The notes under the pieces are model-generated. The model had not been told where the DNA came from. It saw only the letters and a program-made list of their open reading frames with translations, and did not search any database. Made by a program: the position numbers and the translations under genes. Positions 48,038 to 57,506 of a stretch of DNA of 64,000 nt are shown here, in pieces (within the stretch, counting starts at the first letter, position 1; the number at the start of each line of letters is the position of its first letter). This DNA comes from Streptococcus sp. SK643 (GTDB lineage: Bacteria; Bacillota; Bacilli; Lactobacillales; Streptococcaceae), in NCBI RefSeq assembly GCF_000259505.1, contig NZ_AJMM01000006.1, positions 213,586 through 277,585 of the forward strand. Reading direction: 5' to 3'.

Positions 48038-48733
48038 ATGAGTTTAATTAGATTACATAAACGAGTGTTTTATCGCTGTGTAGAAATTATAAAGAAAATT
48101 GGCGATAACTGGGAGAATGAGATTGCATATGGAGATCAGTACTCTTCAGGTGAGTTGGATGATAAATGGGATGAAAATTATAAAACAAGACTTAGAAAAT
48201 TTGCAAGAAATAGATTATCGCATTACATAGAAGTAGATGATTTTGAAGGAAATATATATACTACTCAAAACAATAAGAAAGATTCTCCTGAAAACACTGA
48301 TTTTATTATTCAATTCTGTTCATCAGGCCAAGACTATAGTTGGATGTTAAGAAAGGGTTATGATGATAGTTTATTAAAAGATGTTAGTGAATATATCTCT
48401 CAATATCCAATAAAAAAAGAAATTATTGTTTACAGAGGTGTTGACGAAGGTGTTCTTAAAAATAATATAGAGGCTGCTAAAGGTTTTAAAAACGTTGATT
48501 TGTATGATAAGGGTTTCTTATTTACATCCTTAACTAAAGGAGGTATTGCAAATTATCATCATAAATTGAGAATTTATTTACCTCAAGGTACTTGTGCTAT
48601 ATATACAGGAAATGTAATGAATCAAGAACAGAGATATCAAGAAGTCGTAGTTCAACGTGGTGCTAAACTTAGGATTTTATCGAAGGACAAACATTTTTAT
48701 AATTGTATATTAGTTGAAACAGATAGTGAGTAA
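48038..48733 (+). CDS. Putative mono-ADP-ribosyltransferase (VIP2/ExoTox fold)
   Basis: 231 residues from ATG 48038 (the frame stays open to an ATG at 47936, without a ribosome-binding site at either). The R-S-E triad pattern of arginine-type ADP-ribosyltransferases is visible: IIVYRGVD (Arg, about residue 132), GFLFTSLTKG (the STS-like strand, about 164) and RYQEVVVQRGAKLRIL (Glu region, about 201). No signal peptide, so it is probably an intracellular effector or a toxin released otherwise. It lies at the right end of element B. The fold call is inferred from motifs. Confidence 0.7.
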   Translation: MSLIRLHKRVFYRCVEIIKKIGDNWENEIAYGDQYSSGELDDKWDENYKTRLRKFARNRLSHYIEVDDFEGNIYTTQNNKKDSPENTDFIIQFCSSGQDYSWMLRKGYDDSLLKDVSEYISQYPIKKEIIVYRGVDEGVLKNNIEAAKGFKNVDLYDKGFLFTSLTKGGIANYHHKLRIYLPQGTCAIYTGNVMNQEQRYQEVVVQRGAKLRILSKDKHFYNCILVETDSE

Positions 48734-48896
48734 TTATCGAAATAGGATTATGAAGCATAAATAATCAAAAATTTAAAATACACAATCTCCCTCTCTCAGA
48801 AATACACATTTATATTTTTTGAAATTGAAAATGAATAGGGAGACTTCAAAATATTGATATTGAACTATTCTAAAATTATTCAAACCAGTACTTATC

Positions 48897-49182
48897 AAAC
48901 CAGGTCTTAAGAAAGCTCGTAAAGCATCACAATTTAGTAAACGTTAATTCGAAAGAATTACGATACTTACAGAGAGCACCTTTCGGGGTGTTCTTTTTTG
49001 TAATTTCTTACTAAATTGGTGCAATTGACACAGTTGTTGCGACTTTAGTCGCTTACAAATGTGGCTGCAACCTGACGAAGTCAGTTGCCTCAAAACGTTA
49101 ATCAATACGATACTATCAACGTTTACAGACATTCAAGAATTTTCTCTTGGATGTCTTTTTTTGTCTAAAAATCAAGAGTTCA
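48897..49182. repeat. rpsI-tail att copy with native-type terminator (left of element C)
   Basis: Codons for the S9 tail with stop at 48947 (here with AGT AAA CGT), then the hairpin AGAGCACC-tttcgg-GGTGTTCT plus T-run, then a second att-like core TCAAAACGTTAATCA (49090 on). The whole block recurs at 57458-57740. It marks the junction between elements B and C. Confidence 0.85.
48973..49002 (+). terminator. Copy of the probable original rpsI terminator
   Basis: AGAGCACC (48973-48980) with GGTGTTCT (48987-48994) and TTTTTT. Confidence 0.8.
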
Positions 49183-49199
49183 CCCCCAAATTCACCCCA

Positions 49200-49460
49200 T
49201 CATTTTTTTAGACTACGAAATGCAGTATCTCCAACAGTCTGATTTACAGTATCTTTTGTGTTGACATAAGTCTTAGTTACTTCTTTATCACTGTGAGTTA
49301 AAGCTTCTGAAATAGCTTCGAGTGAAAGTCCTGCTTGTTTTGCAAGTGTCGCTCCTGTATGTCGTAATTTATGAGGTGTAGCATGTGCCAGCTTTTTATG
49401 AAGGCATTTGACTGACTTAATTTTATTATTGAGATAATAAGCATGTAAGGGACTGTTCAC
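49200..49460 (-). pseudogene. Truncated tyrosine integrase of element C
   Basis: 86 residues are the C-terminal catalytic part: HKLRHTGATLAKQAGLSLEA carries HxxR, and THSDKEVTKTYVNTKD has the nucleophilic Tyr. The arm-binding and core-binding domains and the first catalytic Arg are missing, so it cannot recombine DNA. It reads toward the att copy at its left, as expected for a decayed element integrase. It belongs to a different integrase type from the element A protein. Confidence 0.85.
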
Positions 49461-50157
49461 GTTGTCTTTCGTATATCTTTAAATAATTCTATATATTTTG
49501 TATTTGATTCGATTTAGATATCGATGAATATTTTTATTTACCCCACCACATTTGTTAGGAGCCTTTTATTTTTCCCTTAAAATCTTTTTTTATTTATCGT
49601 TTTTATAAAGTAAAATTTTTTCTTTTTTTCTCACTCGTATTAGTTAAATGTTCTTCAACAAAATAAAAAGATTCAAAGTGTGATTATGAAAATGTAATCT
49701 GACTTTAAATCTTGTATTCATTTTAAAAATTAAAAACGGTTTTTCTCATATGTGAGACAGTGCCGTAAACTGCTGATAGAAATTTTGTTAATTTATCACT
49801 TTAACAAAAAATAAAGTTTATAAGTATTATATCATAAGTAGTTACAAAAAAGTAAAATCCGTAATATATAGAATACGACTTAGTTCTATTCTATTTTTTA
49901 GGAAAAAAGAGCGTAAATGTTCTGTATTAAAAAGGAAATAATGGTAAACTAGATAAGAAGTTAAAAACTAAAATTTGTTTAACCAGAGTATAATACATGC
50001 ACTATTTGAGGGCTTTAATAGAGATTATAAATTTGCAACAGAAAACTGCTGTCTGTTTAAACACTTTTATTAATAACCTTTTTAAGTTGTATCGTTTATG
50101 ATGGACTTTCCAGCTATGAAGAATTATTAAATATTGTAAGATAGGGAGGAAAAAGAA
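49461..50157. other. AT-rich stretch with no gene
   Basis: About 700 bp of very AT-rich DNA between the integrase fragment and the CFI-box gene. I see only scattered promoter-like hexamers and a GGGAGGA ribosome-binding site at its right edge. Confidence 0.5.
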
Positions 50158-50520
50158 ATAGAATTTGTTGTATATCGTAAGGGAAGAGAAGTAGCTATTT
50201 TCCAATGTAGGAGTGATGCAGAGAGATTTGTGCGCTCTAAAACAGGATTTTTTGGTGAACCGGATGCTTACTATCATATTGAACAAAGAGGTTGTTACCT
50301 GACAGAAGCAGCGGTAACATACAAAGGATTGGCAGATGATTGTGATGAATTGATGACTTTGAGAAATTTTAGGGACTCTTATCTAGTTTTGAAAGATGGT
50401 GGTCAAGAAGAAATTAAAACATACTATAAGATGGCTCCTCAAATTGTTACCAAGTTAGAAGAACATCCAAATCGTGAGGAAATACTAGAGTCTATCTGGT
50501 CAGAACTTGTGTTACCTTGA
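50158..50520 (+). CDS. CFI-box-CTERM-type protein with an apparent ATA start
   Basis: About 120 residues from ATA at 50158: EFVVYRKGREVAIFQCRSDA then ERFVRSKTGFFGEPDAYYHI. The CFI-box-like segment is GCYLTEAAVTYKGLADDCDE with LMTLRNFRDSYLVL, then KTYYKMAPQIVTKLEEH. GGGAGGA sits 8 bp before the ATA, exactly where a start is expected, and no ATG is in frame. A GTG at 50230 would cut the N-terminus. CFI-box C-terminal domains are found on diverse bacterial proteins and small stand-alone forms; the role is unknown. Gene 1 of a likely three-gene cassette. Confidence 0.65.
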   Translation: MEFVVYRKGREVAIFQCRSDAERFVRSKTGFFGEPDAYYHIEQRGCYLTEAAVTYKGLADDCDELMTLRNFRDSYLVLKDGGQEEIKTYYKMAPQIVTKLEEHPNREEILESIWSELVLP

Positions 50521-50751
50521 TTAAAACAGGAGAAAATCAAGCTTGTCATCAACTATATAAATCATTTACATTATATTTATATGCCAACATTTTATAAACT
50601 ACCTAAATTAATTAGTATGCCATGAGTTAGATAGAAATAAATATGACTTGTGGTGTGCTTTTTTCCGGAAAAGACATATGCTGTTGGTAAAAAAGAAGTG
50701 AACCTATAGACTACTATAGTTGATAAGAAAGAGAACGAAGAATTATTGGTT

Positions 50752-52176
50752 ATGCTATTAAAATTGGATATTAATCAAAAAGGATATGCATTTGCTGCAA
50801 ATTTAGATGAAGTATTAGCCGATGCCGAATCGGATCTTTCATCTATTTTGAGTAAAATAGATGAAAATACTCACACAATAAATAAAATGACTGCTGACTG
50901 TGATAATATAGACTACATCTTATCTGTTTGTAGTGGCGTTTTGTGTGGAGTAATAGATATATTTCTTATAGGGAAGCCAGGAGATTCACCAGTTGGAAAT
51001 ATTACTGATAAATGGTTTGAAGATCGTACAGTAGCTTTTGCAAAAATGTGCGGTTGGAATGGGACAAAGAATAGCTCTACTTCATCTGCGATAAAATATT
51101 TAGAAAAAAAGTTTAAGATTCCATACGATCAGACAGGCGCAGATGATGCCGCTAGTTGGGTATTTGATTTAAATCCGAAGAATCATCATTTTAAATCACT
51201 TGGACACAATCCTACATTATTGGGCTTGTTTTTTTCAATTCTGGATCAGTTTGCAAATACATCTCATTTTGTAACAGATGGTGAATTAATATCATTGCAG
51301 GAATCTGATGGGAAATGGGTATTACGGGGAAATAACATACCGAGTAAAATATTCTGTGGATTCATTAATTGGTTTGGACATATAGTATCAGATATATCGG
51401 GGTCTTCAAGCAGTAAAGGGCGTGGGATGGGAATTCCTTCCCCTTTCTGGGCATGGACCAATGATATAATTGCTATTAAGAAAAAGGCTAACATTCCTGT
51501 AACTGAATTTGATAAATCAATTAATGAATTGGCTCTGGAGATATTTAAGAAGGGTTATGATATTAGATTTCAGGTGGCGCAAACTATTCCAGTATTGATT
51601 AATGAAATGTTAGTGAGAACTATTTATTCCATACGTCGCATGGTAAGATATTTTAATACAGTTGAGAAAAAGATAAGGTCTTTTTCGTTATTATGGGAAA
51701 CATGTGAGCCGTTTACAAATGCAACGGTTAAGAGAATGTTGACAGTAGCTCATGGGACTTTTTGTTTAGTTGATGCCAGTGATGTACTTGTACGTGGTAT
51801 CATTTATGGTGGTGGAAGTTTAAATATTGCAGAGTCTATCATGCGTTTAAATATCATTGGTATTGGTAGGTTTACTATTTCATTGTATGGAGAAGTAACT
51901 AGAAGAACACAAAGAACTTCTTTAAAAGAAGAAGCAATTGTTCTTAAACGAGAAAAACTAATTCTTACAGATTACGTTGAAGGTTTACAGTATCTTTCTA
52001 AGATATATGATGATAATGAATTGTTACAATTTACAAAAGACTTACAAGGAAGTGAAATGTATATTAAGGCTTTTGAGAAAACAATTACTTTAGCTGAAAA
52101 GCGTAAAGTTCCAGAAGATAAAATATTAAAAAATAAAACAGAAATCGATTTCTACTTTAATGGAGGGAAAAGTTAA
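50752..52176 (+). CDS. Unknown 474-residue protein of the element C cassette
   Basis: Mixed alpha-helical protein. Notable stretches are GVLCGVIDIFLIGKPGDSPV (hydrophobic, near residue 65), NHHFKSLGHNPTLLGLFFSI near 145-165, FCGFINWFGHIVSDISGSSS near 200, and WETCEPFTNATVKRMLTVAH near 325. Several Trp/Phe-rich segments suggest membrane association or a buried channel-like core. I recall conserved uncharacterised bacterial proteins with the same DIFLIGKPGDS and NHHFKSLGH features, but no function. The stop touches the start of the next gene (TAAATG), so they are coupled. The ATG 52 bases in the spacer lacks a clear ribosome-binding site. Confidence 0.75.
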   Translation: MLLKLDINQKGYAFAANLDEVLADAESDLSSILSKIDENTHTINKMTADCDNIDYILSVCSGVLCGVIDIFLIGKPGDSPVGNITDKWFEDRTVAFAKMCGWNGTKNSSTSSAIKYLEKKFKIPYDQTGADDAASWVFDLNPKNHHFKSLGHNPTLLGLFFSILDQFANTSHFVTDGELISLQESDGKWVLRGNNIPSKIFCGFINWFGHIVSDISGSSSSKGRGMGIPSPFWAWTNDIIAIKKKANIPVTEFDKSINELALEIFKKGYDIRFQVAQTIPVLINEMLVRTIYSIRRMVRYFNTVEKKIRSFSLLWETCEPFTNATVKRMLTVAHGTFCLVDASDVLVRGIIYGGGSLNIAESIMRLNIIGIGRFTISLYGEVTRRTQRTSLKEEAIVLKREKLILTDYVEGLQYLSKIYDDNELLQFTKDLQGSEMYIKAFEKTITLAEKRKVPEDKILKNKTEIDFYFNGGKS

Positions 52177-53292
52177 ATGATAATTAGGAAGAGAACAAAC
52201 CTCCAAATAGCACAAGATAAAGTTGAAGAGGTAATAAAACAAACCAATCAAGTAATAGAAGTCTTGGGAGAAAAAACATCTGATTTGTATGATATATTGA
52301 CAAACATACAAGAATTATTTGATAAAATACGAAATGTTCCTAGCGATAAAAAACTGGTATATGAGGAAGTTAAGCAAGTCAGATTAAATTGGAAGCAGCA
52401 AGCAGATAAGATAGAAAAAGATTATCAAGGGGCTATTGTAAAAAATGCTGGAGCAGGTGTTGCTGGAGCGGGGCTAGGTGCTGCTGTTATTGCGATGGGG
52501 CCGACAGTTGCAATGGGCTATGCAACAACATTTGGAGTAGCGTCAACAGGTACTGCAATTTCCTCCTTGAGTGGAGCGGCTGCCACAAATGCGGCATTGG
52601 CTTGGCTTGGAGGAGGTACACTTGCTGCGGGAGGAGGAGGTATGGCTGCAGGAGAAGCTTTTCTAGCGTTATCAGGGCCAGCTGGATGGGCTATTGCAGG
52701 AATATCGTTACTTGTAAGTGGTTTACTATTATGGAAAAGTAAAAGTGATATAAAACGTTTAGAGGGAATATTTCTTGCAATTAGTTCTAGAGATTTAAAA
52801 TCTTATAACCTTGCGATTGTAGAGCTAAATGAGCGTATTAGTCGAATAAAGATTGAAAAGGAAAAGCTAAATGAAGCGTTTGAAAAAATTCAGACATTCG
52901 GATTAGATTATAATATGATGACTGAAGCTCAACAGTATGAGCTTGGCTCCTATGTGAACTTAATGCTTTCATCAACTCAGTTATTAATCAATCCAATAAA
53001 AGGTCTTTTACCTAAATTTGTTGAAGATGATTATATACTGTGGAAAGGGAGTGAAGGAAGAACGAATATATATAACGAATACAAAGATGTTATTATCTTT
53101 CTTTCAAATCTACTGTATATGATTGAATTAGATGATCAAGATAAGACGCTTTTATGGAGATCGTTTAAAAAGAATAAGAAAATACTAAAATCAATGAGAA
53201 TATCAAAGAAAGAATTTGATATAAATATTATGGACACAATTCTGGAAGTATTGCAGTATAAATATATAGTCATAGATAGAGATGCTGTTTGA
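52177..53292 (+). CDS. Protein with long Gly/Ala hydrophobic core (element C cassette)
   Basis: 371 residues. A coiled-coil-like N-terminus (DKVEEVIKQTNQVIEVLGEK) is followed by an about 95-residue Gly/Ala-rich hydrophobic region (residues about 88-185: AGAGVAGAGLGAAVIAMGPT, ATTFGVASTGTAISSLSGAA, LGGGTLAAGGGGMAAGEAFL, GWAIAGISLLVSGLLLW), then a second helical part (ERISRIKIEKEKLNEAFEKI) and a soluble C-terminus. The layout recalls pore-forming or membrane-inserting proteins. ATG directly follows the previous stop. I do not recognise a named family; a membrane-active effector is inference. Confidence 0.75.
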   Translation: MIIRKRTNLQIAQDKVEEVIKQTNQVIEVLGEKTSDLYDILTNIQELFDKIRNVPSDKKLVYEEVKQVRLNWKQQADKIEKDYQGAIVKNAGAGVAGAGLGAAVIAMGPTVAMGYATTFGVASTGTAISSLSGAAATNAALAWLGGGTLAAGGGGMAAGEAFLALSGPAGWAIAGISLLVSGLLLWKSKSDIKRLEGIFLAISSRDLKSYNLAIVELNERISRIKIEKEKLNEAFEKIQTFGLDYNMMTEAQQYELGSYVNLMLSSTQLLINPIKGLLPKFVEDDYILWKGSEGRTNIYNEYKDVIIFLSNLLYMIELDDQDKTLLWRSFKKNKKILKSMRISKKEFDINIMDTILEVLQYKYIVIDRDAV

Positions 53293-53299
53293 AAAGGAA

Positions 53300-53347
53300 A
53301 AAATCCATTGTAGTGGACTTTAAGTGCACTACAATGGATTTTATTTT
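53300..53347 (+). terminator. Terminator of the element C cassette
   Basis: A 16-bp stem AAAATCCATTGTAGTG / CACTACAATGGATTTT with 11-nt loop and T-rich tail; strong. Confidence 0.9.
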
Positions 53348-53397
53348 ATAAAACTATTATTGAGAACAAGTGTTAGTCGGTAAATTAACTAGCTGAC

Positions 53398-54351
53398 TTA
53401 TCTGTTGCTTTCTAATTTAATGATATTTAATAAGGAGTACACGAATAGTCCTATGCCAAGGATGTAAAGAATATAGCCAAATCCTGGAGAACCATATTTA
53501 AAGACAGAGAAAGGATTCCAAATTACTATAGACATGATTTCGATAATGATGTACCGCTTGATGTTGCTTGTGTTTTCATTCAAGATACTATCCAGTAGGA
53601 GGAAGCCAATAATGCAAATAGCTGATGAGAAAAGTGGATGAGCAGCAAATGCAGGTGTTGGAAGTAAGGTGTTTATCATAATGTTAAACGGTATAAATTG
53701 AGACGCCATCACAAGATAAGTAGCTATTGACAGTAGCTTATTTTTAGAAAAGACGGCAATAAAATCATGATAGTTAATATTATTTACTTTAATTAGTTTT
53801 TCCTTTTTGTAAAAACGACGGTAAAGGTAAAAAACAAAAACAATAAGAGACAGCAAAAGAGCAAATCCAATGATATAGTAACCAAATAAACGTCTATCTG
53901 GTGAAATTCTGATTTGAGACGGATCGAGAGCACCTCCAAGCAATGTATTAAACCATCCTCCCGTTGCCATATTAAGTAAGGATGAGAAAACAGATAAACC
54001 GAACAAGGTTCCAGCTGCGGTTGATACTTCTGAGCGTGTAACAACATCTGAAATTTCCTTTAGTATTAGTAAGGTTAGGAAACTATTCAACAATCTCAAA
54101 GGGATAAATAGTTTTTCATCTTGATTGATAAGTGTAATGATCTCAAAAATTAAAAATATCAAGAGTACTGGAGCCAGTTTACTTTCTCCATATATGTTCA
54201 GATTACCATTAAAAACATTACTTACGTGGATATTTTTAAATATACTATCGAAAAATGTTGCTATAATGAGAAAAATTTGCGTAAACAAAAGAACTCTTGC
54301 TATGTCAAACTTCCTATTACTCAAGTTAAAATGTTTAAAATCGATTTTCAT
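53398..54351 (-). CDS. Polytopic membrane protein of unknown function
   Basis: 317 residues with about eight hydrophobic segments (VLLFTQIFLIIATFFDSIF, VLLIFLIFEIITLI, YYIIGFALLLSLIVFVFYLY, ICIIGFLLLDSIL, YILYILGIGLFVYSLLNII). No transporter signature recognised. GGAGGAAAGT precedes the chosen ATG on the minus strand. It is alone and convergent with the cassette, separated by the strong terminator. Confidence 0.75.
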   Translation of the reverse strand: MKIDFKHFNLSNRKFDIARVLLFTQIFLIIATFFDSIFKNIHVSNVFNGNLNIYGESKLAPVLLIFLIFEIITLINQDEKLFIPLRLLNSFLTLLILKEISDVVTRSEVSTAAGTLFGLSVFSSLLNMATGGWFNTLLGGALDPSQIRISPDRRLFGYYIIGFALLLSLIVFVFYLYRRFYKKEKLIKVNNINYHDFIAVFSKNKLLSIATYLVMASQFIPFNIMINTLLPTPAFAAHPLFSSAICIIGFLLLDSILNENTSNIKRYIIIEIMSIVIWNPFSVFKYGSPGFGYILYILGIGLFVYSLLNIIKLESNR

Positions 54352-54518
54352 ACTTTCCTCCAAAATGAGATCAAACTCTCCTATTCATTGAATAATTATA
54401 GCATAATCATTATGGGGCTTCAATGTAAAGAAAAAGGATTTTAAGCAATAGAAAGAATTGATAAAAATATTATTACATGCTACACTTTTTTGAGAAACTT
54501 TAATTTAAGGGAGTTATA

Positions 54519-55583
54519 ATGAAAAGTAAAATTAGTTTTATGCTTGTATTGTGTTTAGGTATTTTATTAAGTGCTTGTTCACAGAAATCGATTAATGGTG
54601 AAGTAACGAAAGACAGTACACCACAGGCAACCAGCTCTAGTAGCAGTGAGGAAAAAATAAATCCAGAAAAGCAATACGCTGAAATTCTTGACAAGTATAA
54701 ACAACTTTCTGTTGAAGGTTATGATGCTCTACATTCAGTAATAAATGGGGTGGAAAGTGAAGAAGCTATGGTGATGAATTTCATAGCAGATGGTAGCAAA
54801 TATGATCGTAAAGTTCAGTACTCTTTTTATGACATTAATAATGATAAACAAGAAGAACTTATTGTTGGAACTCCAGATTTTATTTCATCCATCTATACTG
54901 TGAAAAACAATAAACCAGTATTTGTTAAAGGTGCAGGGATGCCATCAGTAGGAGCAATACGTTTAAGTCTATCTATTTATCAAGATGGCACCATAATGTT
55001 TATTTCTGGTTATGGCACAGATCCTAATTGGGAGGCATCATCTTATAAAATAAAAGATGGTGATATAGTAGAAATAGACAAGACTAACTTTATTTCTGGA
55101 CAAGGTACAGATATTGCTAAATTGTTGAATATTACATCAGATAGAGTAGATTTGAAAAAAGCAATATGGCAAGATTTAAGAGACCTTAATCAGGGAGAAG
55201 ACTCTAAGTCTACAACTGCTAGTTCTTCAACTCGAGCGGATGTAACTGCTATAATGAATGGCAATACATCAAGTATTGAGGGGACTTGGACGAATAGTAA
55301 AGGGGAAACAATTATAATTAAAAATGGTAAGATTTCAACCGGACGTTTCGAACAGGTAGCGTTTGAAATTACAACATTTACAAAACAGAAAGAATATCCT
55401 TTATTAGTATTAAATACGGGAGAGAATAATACTCTGGGTGATCCTTCTTTTATTTTAATTTCGGCTAGTGATTCTGTAAATCCTACCAATGATAGCTCTG
55501 ATTCAACAAAGGATCGTTTAGTTCTCGGTTCTACAGTCGCACAAGCAGCTGTCATTACATCAGATAGCTATTTTTATCGATGA
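54519..55583 (+). CDS. Lipoprotein of unknown function
   Basis: 354 residues. Signal peptide with lipobox FMLVLCLGILLSAC (Cys 20), then a Ser/Thr-rich linker (TPQATSSSSSEEKINPEKQY) and a domain with the EF-hand-like/VCBS pattern YSFYDINNDKQEELIVGTPD, a signature of cell-surface proteins. C-terminal part is a second domain around IEGTWTNSKGETIIIKNGK. It should be anchored outside the cell. Streptococci have many such proteins of unknown role. Confidence 0.8.
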   Translation: MKSKISFMLVLCLGILLSACSQKSINGEVTKDSTPQATSSSSSEEKINPEKQYAEILDKYKQLSVEGYDALHSVINGVESEEAMVMNFIADGSKYDRKVQYSFYDINNDKQEELIVGTPDFISSIYTVKNNKPVFVKGAGMPSVGAIRLSLSIYQDGTIMFISGYGTDPNWEASSYKIKDGDIVEIDKTNFISGQGTDIAKLLNITSDRVDLKKAIWQDLRDLNQGEDSKSTTASSSTRADVTAIMNGNTSSIEGTWTNSKGETIIIKNGKISTGRFEQVAFEITTFTKQKEYPLLVLNTGENNTLGDPSFILISASDSVNPTNDSSDSTKDRLVLGSTVAQAAVITSDSYFYR

Positions 55584-55802
55584 TTTTGAATGGGCTCTCA
55601 TACTTTTACAACAACTATATGATTTTCCTGCAGCTTGATGGAAATGATGATGTATTCCAGAATTTTGATACCATCTTTACTAGGTCTTTACCTGAATAAT
55701 ATTTTTGATTGCAGGGCTAGACATGATTATCTTATTTAATTTCTATTATTTTGGTGAAGGCTAAATTAGTTTCTACTGAATAAGCTTTTTCGGCCATAAC
55801 AA
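55584..55802. other. Short spacer, no intact gene
   Basis: The 220 bp behind the lipoprotein gene show stops in all frames. No feature recognised except the terminator that follows. Confidence 0.5.
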
Positions 55803-55850
55803 AACACTCCTGTTCATAGTTTCACTAGATTTTGACAGGAGTGTTATTTT
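55803..55850. terminator. Terminator hairpin
   Basis: AACACTCCTGT (55803-55813) with ACAGGAGTGTT (55835-55845) and T-rich tail; serves at least the + strand. Confidence 0.75.
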
Positions 55851-55880
55851 TGCGTCTCAATTTATGTGTTCAGTACTTAT

Positions 55881-57089
55881 CTATTTTTCTAGTAACCAAT
55901 CTATGATATTTTTCTTCTCAATACCATTGTAATTGGCTGTTGGTTGAATCGTATCCATTGTTAATAGATACTTGGGGAATTGATCTTTAATGGCTTCTAG
56001 TGGTCTAAGTTCTCTGTCTAGTGTTTCTGGAGCAAGTGTTGTTTCACTGACCTGATAATAAGCGTAGTGGCCAACATCAGTTACAACAACAAAATCAACC
56101 TCATACTTATCTAAATTACCAACATATACTTGTGAATATCTACGTCTCAATTCCAAATATACAATATTTTCCAAGATATGCCCAATGTCTTCTTTGTGGT
56201 CTGGTAATAAGAGATGTCGTAAACCTAAATCAACGGGATAATATTTTTCTAAGCGTTGCAATAATGCTCGACCTTTTACATCAAAACGTGGAACGGAATA
56301 AAAAAGTAAACTGTCTGTCAAAGTCGTCAAATAATTTTCCAAAGTATTATGGGATATTGAAACATTTTGGCTGACCAGGGTATTGCGAATCTTATTCGTT
56401 GATATTAAGCTACCTGTACTACTGAGAAGGGTTCGGACAATGCGCTCAATAATAGTAGGATTTGGATTTCCCAATCTAGTGACAATATCGTTTAACAGTA
56501 TGGAGTTATATATTCCTCTGAGATAGTCAATTTTTTCAGCGTAAGATGATGTTTGCAATAAGTAAGGGAAAGCACTGAAGAGATAATTGTTAAAAATTTC
56601 TGTTGTATTCAGATTCTCTGAGAGAGATTGACCTGATAGGTATTCTTCAAATGACAAAGGAAGGACCTCTATCTCAACATACCGACCAGTCAAGTTTGTA
56701 GCTAATTGGCTACTCATAAAGTAGGCGTTAGATCCAGTCAAATAGAGGTCTACATTTGGCAAGATGAATAGACTATCTGCTACCAGTTCAAATTTTTCAA
56801 CATGTTGAATTTCATCTAAAAAGATATAGTATGTTTTCTCCTCAACTAACCTCCCTTTTATATAAGCAAATAATGTTTGAAAATGTCGCAGTTCATAGTA
56901 ACTCAAATCTTCGAAATTGATGCATATAATCTGATCCTCGTCTACTCCAGTTGCTAGTAACTCTTCTTTATAGAGTTGAAAAAGCACAGATTTACCTGCT
57001 CGTCTAACTCCACTCACAACTTTGATGATTTGGCGGTCACGATGTCTTCTTAAAAAGTCTAAATAATGTGGTCTTTTAATATAGTTCAT
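55881..57089 (-). CDS. AAA ATPase with DUF4143 domain
   Basis: 402 residues. Walker A GVRRAGKSVLFQLYK near residue 27, Walker B YYIFLDEIQHVEKF near 95, arginine/sensor region LTGSNAYFMSSQLATNLTGR, then a C-terminal DUF4143 domain (LENIVYLELRRRYSQVYVGN, YEVDFVVV, a nuclease-like fold). This family of ATPases is widespread in human-associated bacteria with unknown function. It is a stand-alone gene near the right end of element C. Confidence 0.9.
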   Translation of the reverse strand: MNYIKRPHYLDFLRRHRDRQIIKVVSGVRRAGKSVLFQLYKEELLATGVDEDQIICINFEDLSYYELRHFQTLFAYIKGRLVEEKTYYIFLDEIQHVEKFELVADSLFILPNVDLYLTGSNAYFMSSQLATNLTGRYVEIEVLPLSFEEYLSGQSLSENLNTTEIFNNYLFSAFPYLLQTSSYAEKIDYLRGIYNSILLNDIVTRLGNPNPTIIERIVRTLLSSTGSLISTNKIRNTLVSQNVSISHNTLENYLTTLTDSLLFYSVPRFDVKGRALLQRLEKYYPVDLGLRHLLLPDHKEDIGHILENIVYLELRRRYSQVYVGNLDKYEVDFVVVTDVGHYAYYQVSETTLAPETLDRELRPLEAIKDQFPKYLLTMDTIQPTANYNGIEKKNIIDWLLEK

Positions 57090-57202
57090 AATAGTTACCT
57101 CAAAGATAGTATAATATAAATAGTAATTATTTTCAAATATTTAGAAATAATATTTAATTTATTTGATTATTTCTAAGTTTTTAGAAATAACATCTTGCAC
57201 TA

Positions 57203-57506
57203 TTTAAATATCTTCAGGATAGAAAAAGAAATTGTCCAAGAATGAAGAAACTGTACATTTGTTGTTAAACTGTACATCATCTTTGTGATACAGTAGTTCG
57301 TCTTTCTCAACTACATAAGCTCCGAAAACTAAAAGTGATAACCCTTTGATAACCTCTCAATTTTTAAAAGGGTTATATATGTAAAGATTGAGGATTTATC
57401 TCTTACAATTACTTGATTTTAGTGATAATTTACCATAAATATCATGATGTAGAAAAACCCAGGTCTTAAGAAAGCTTGTAAAGCATCACAATTTAGTAAA
57501 CGTTAA
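57203..57506. repeat. Right end of element C with rpsI-tail att copy
   Basis: Close copy of 38612-38916: same inverted CGGAGCTTAT core, double TGATAACC arm site at 57335-57357 and att codons (57458-57506, one codon changed to Cys). Because it is the outermost att copy and is followed by the terminator of the rpsI type, it marks the chromosomal junction of the hotspot. Confidence 0.85.

Noticed and set aside
50002..50286. Minus-strand frame overlapping the CFI-box gene
   Set aside because: Shadow frame; the + strand product matches the CFI-box pattern and has a ribosome-binding site.
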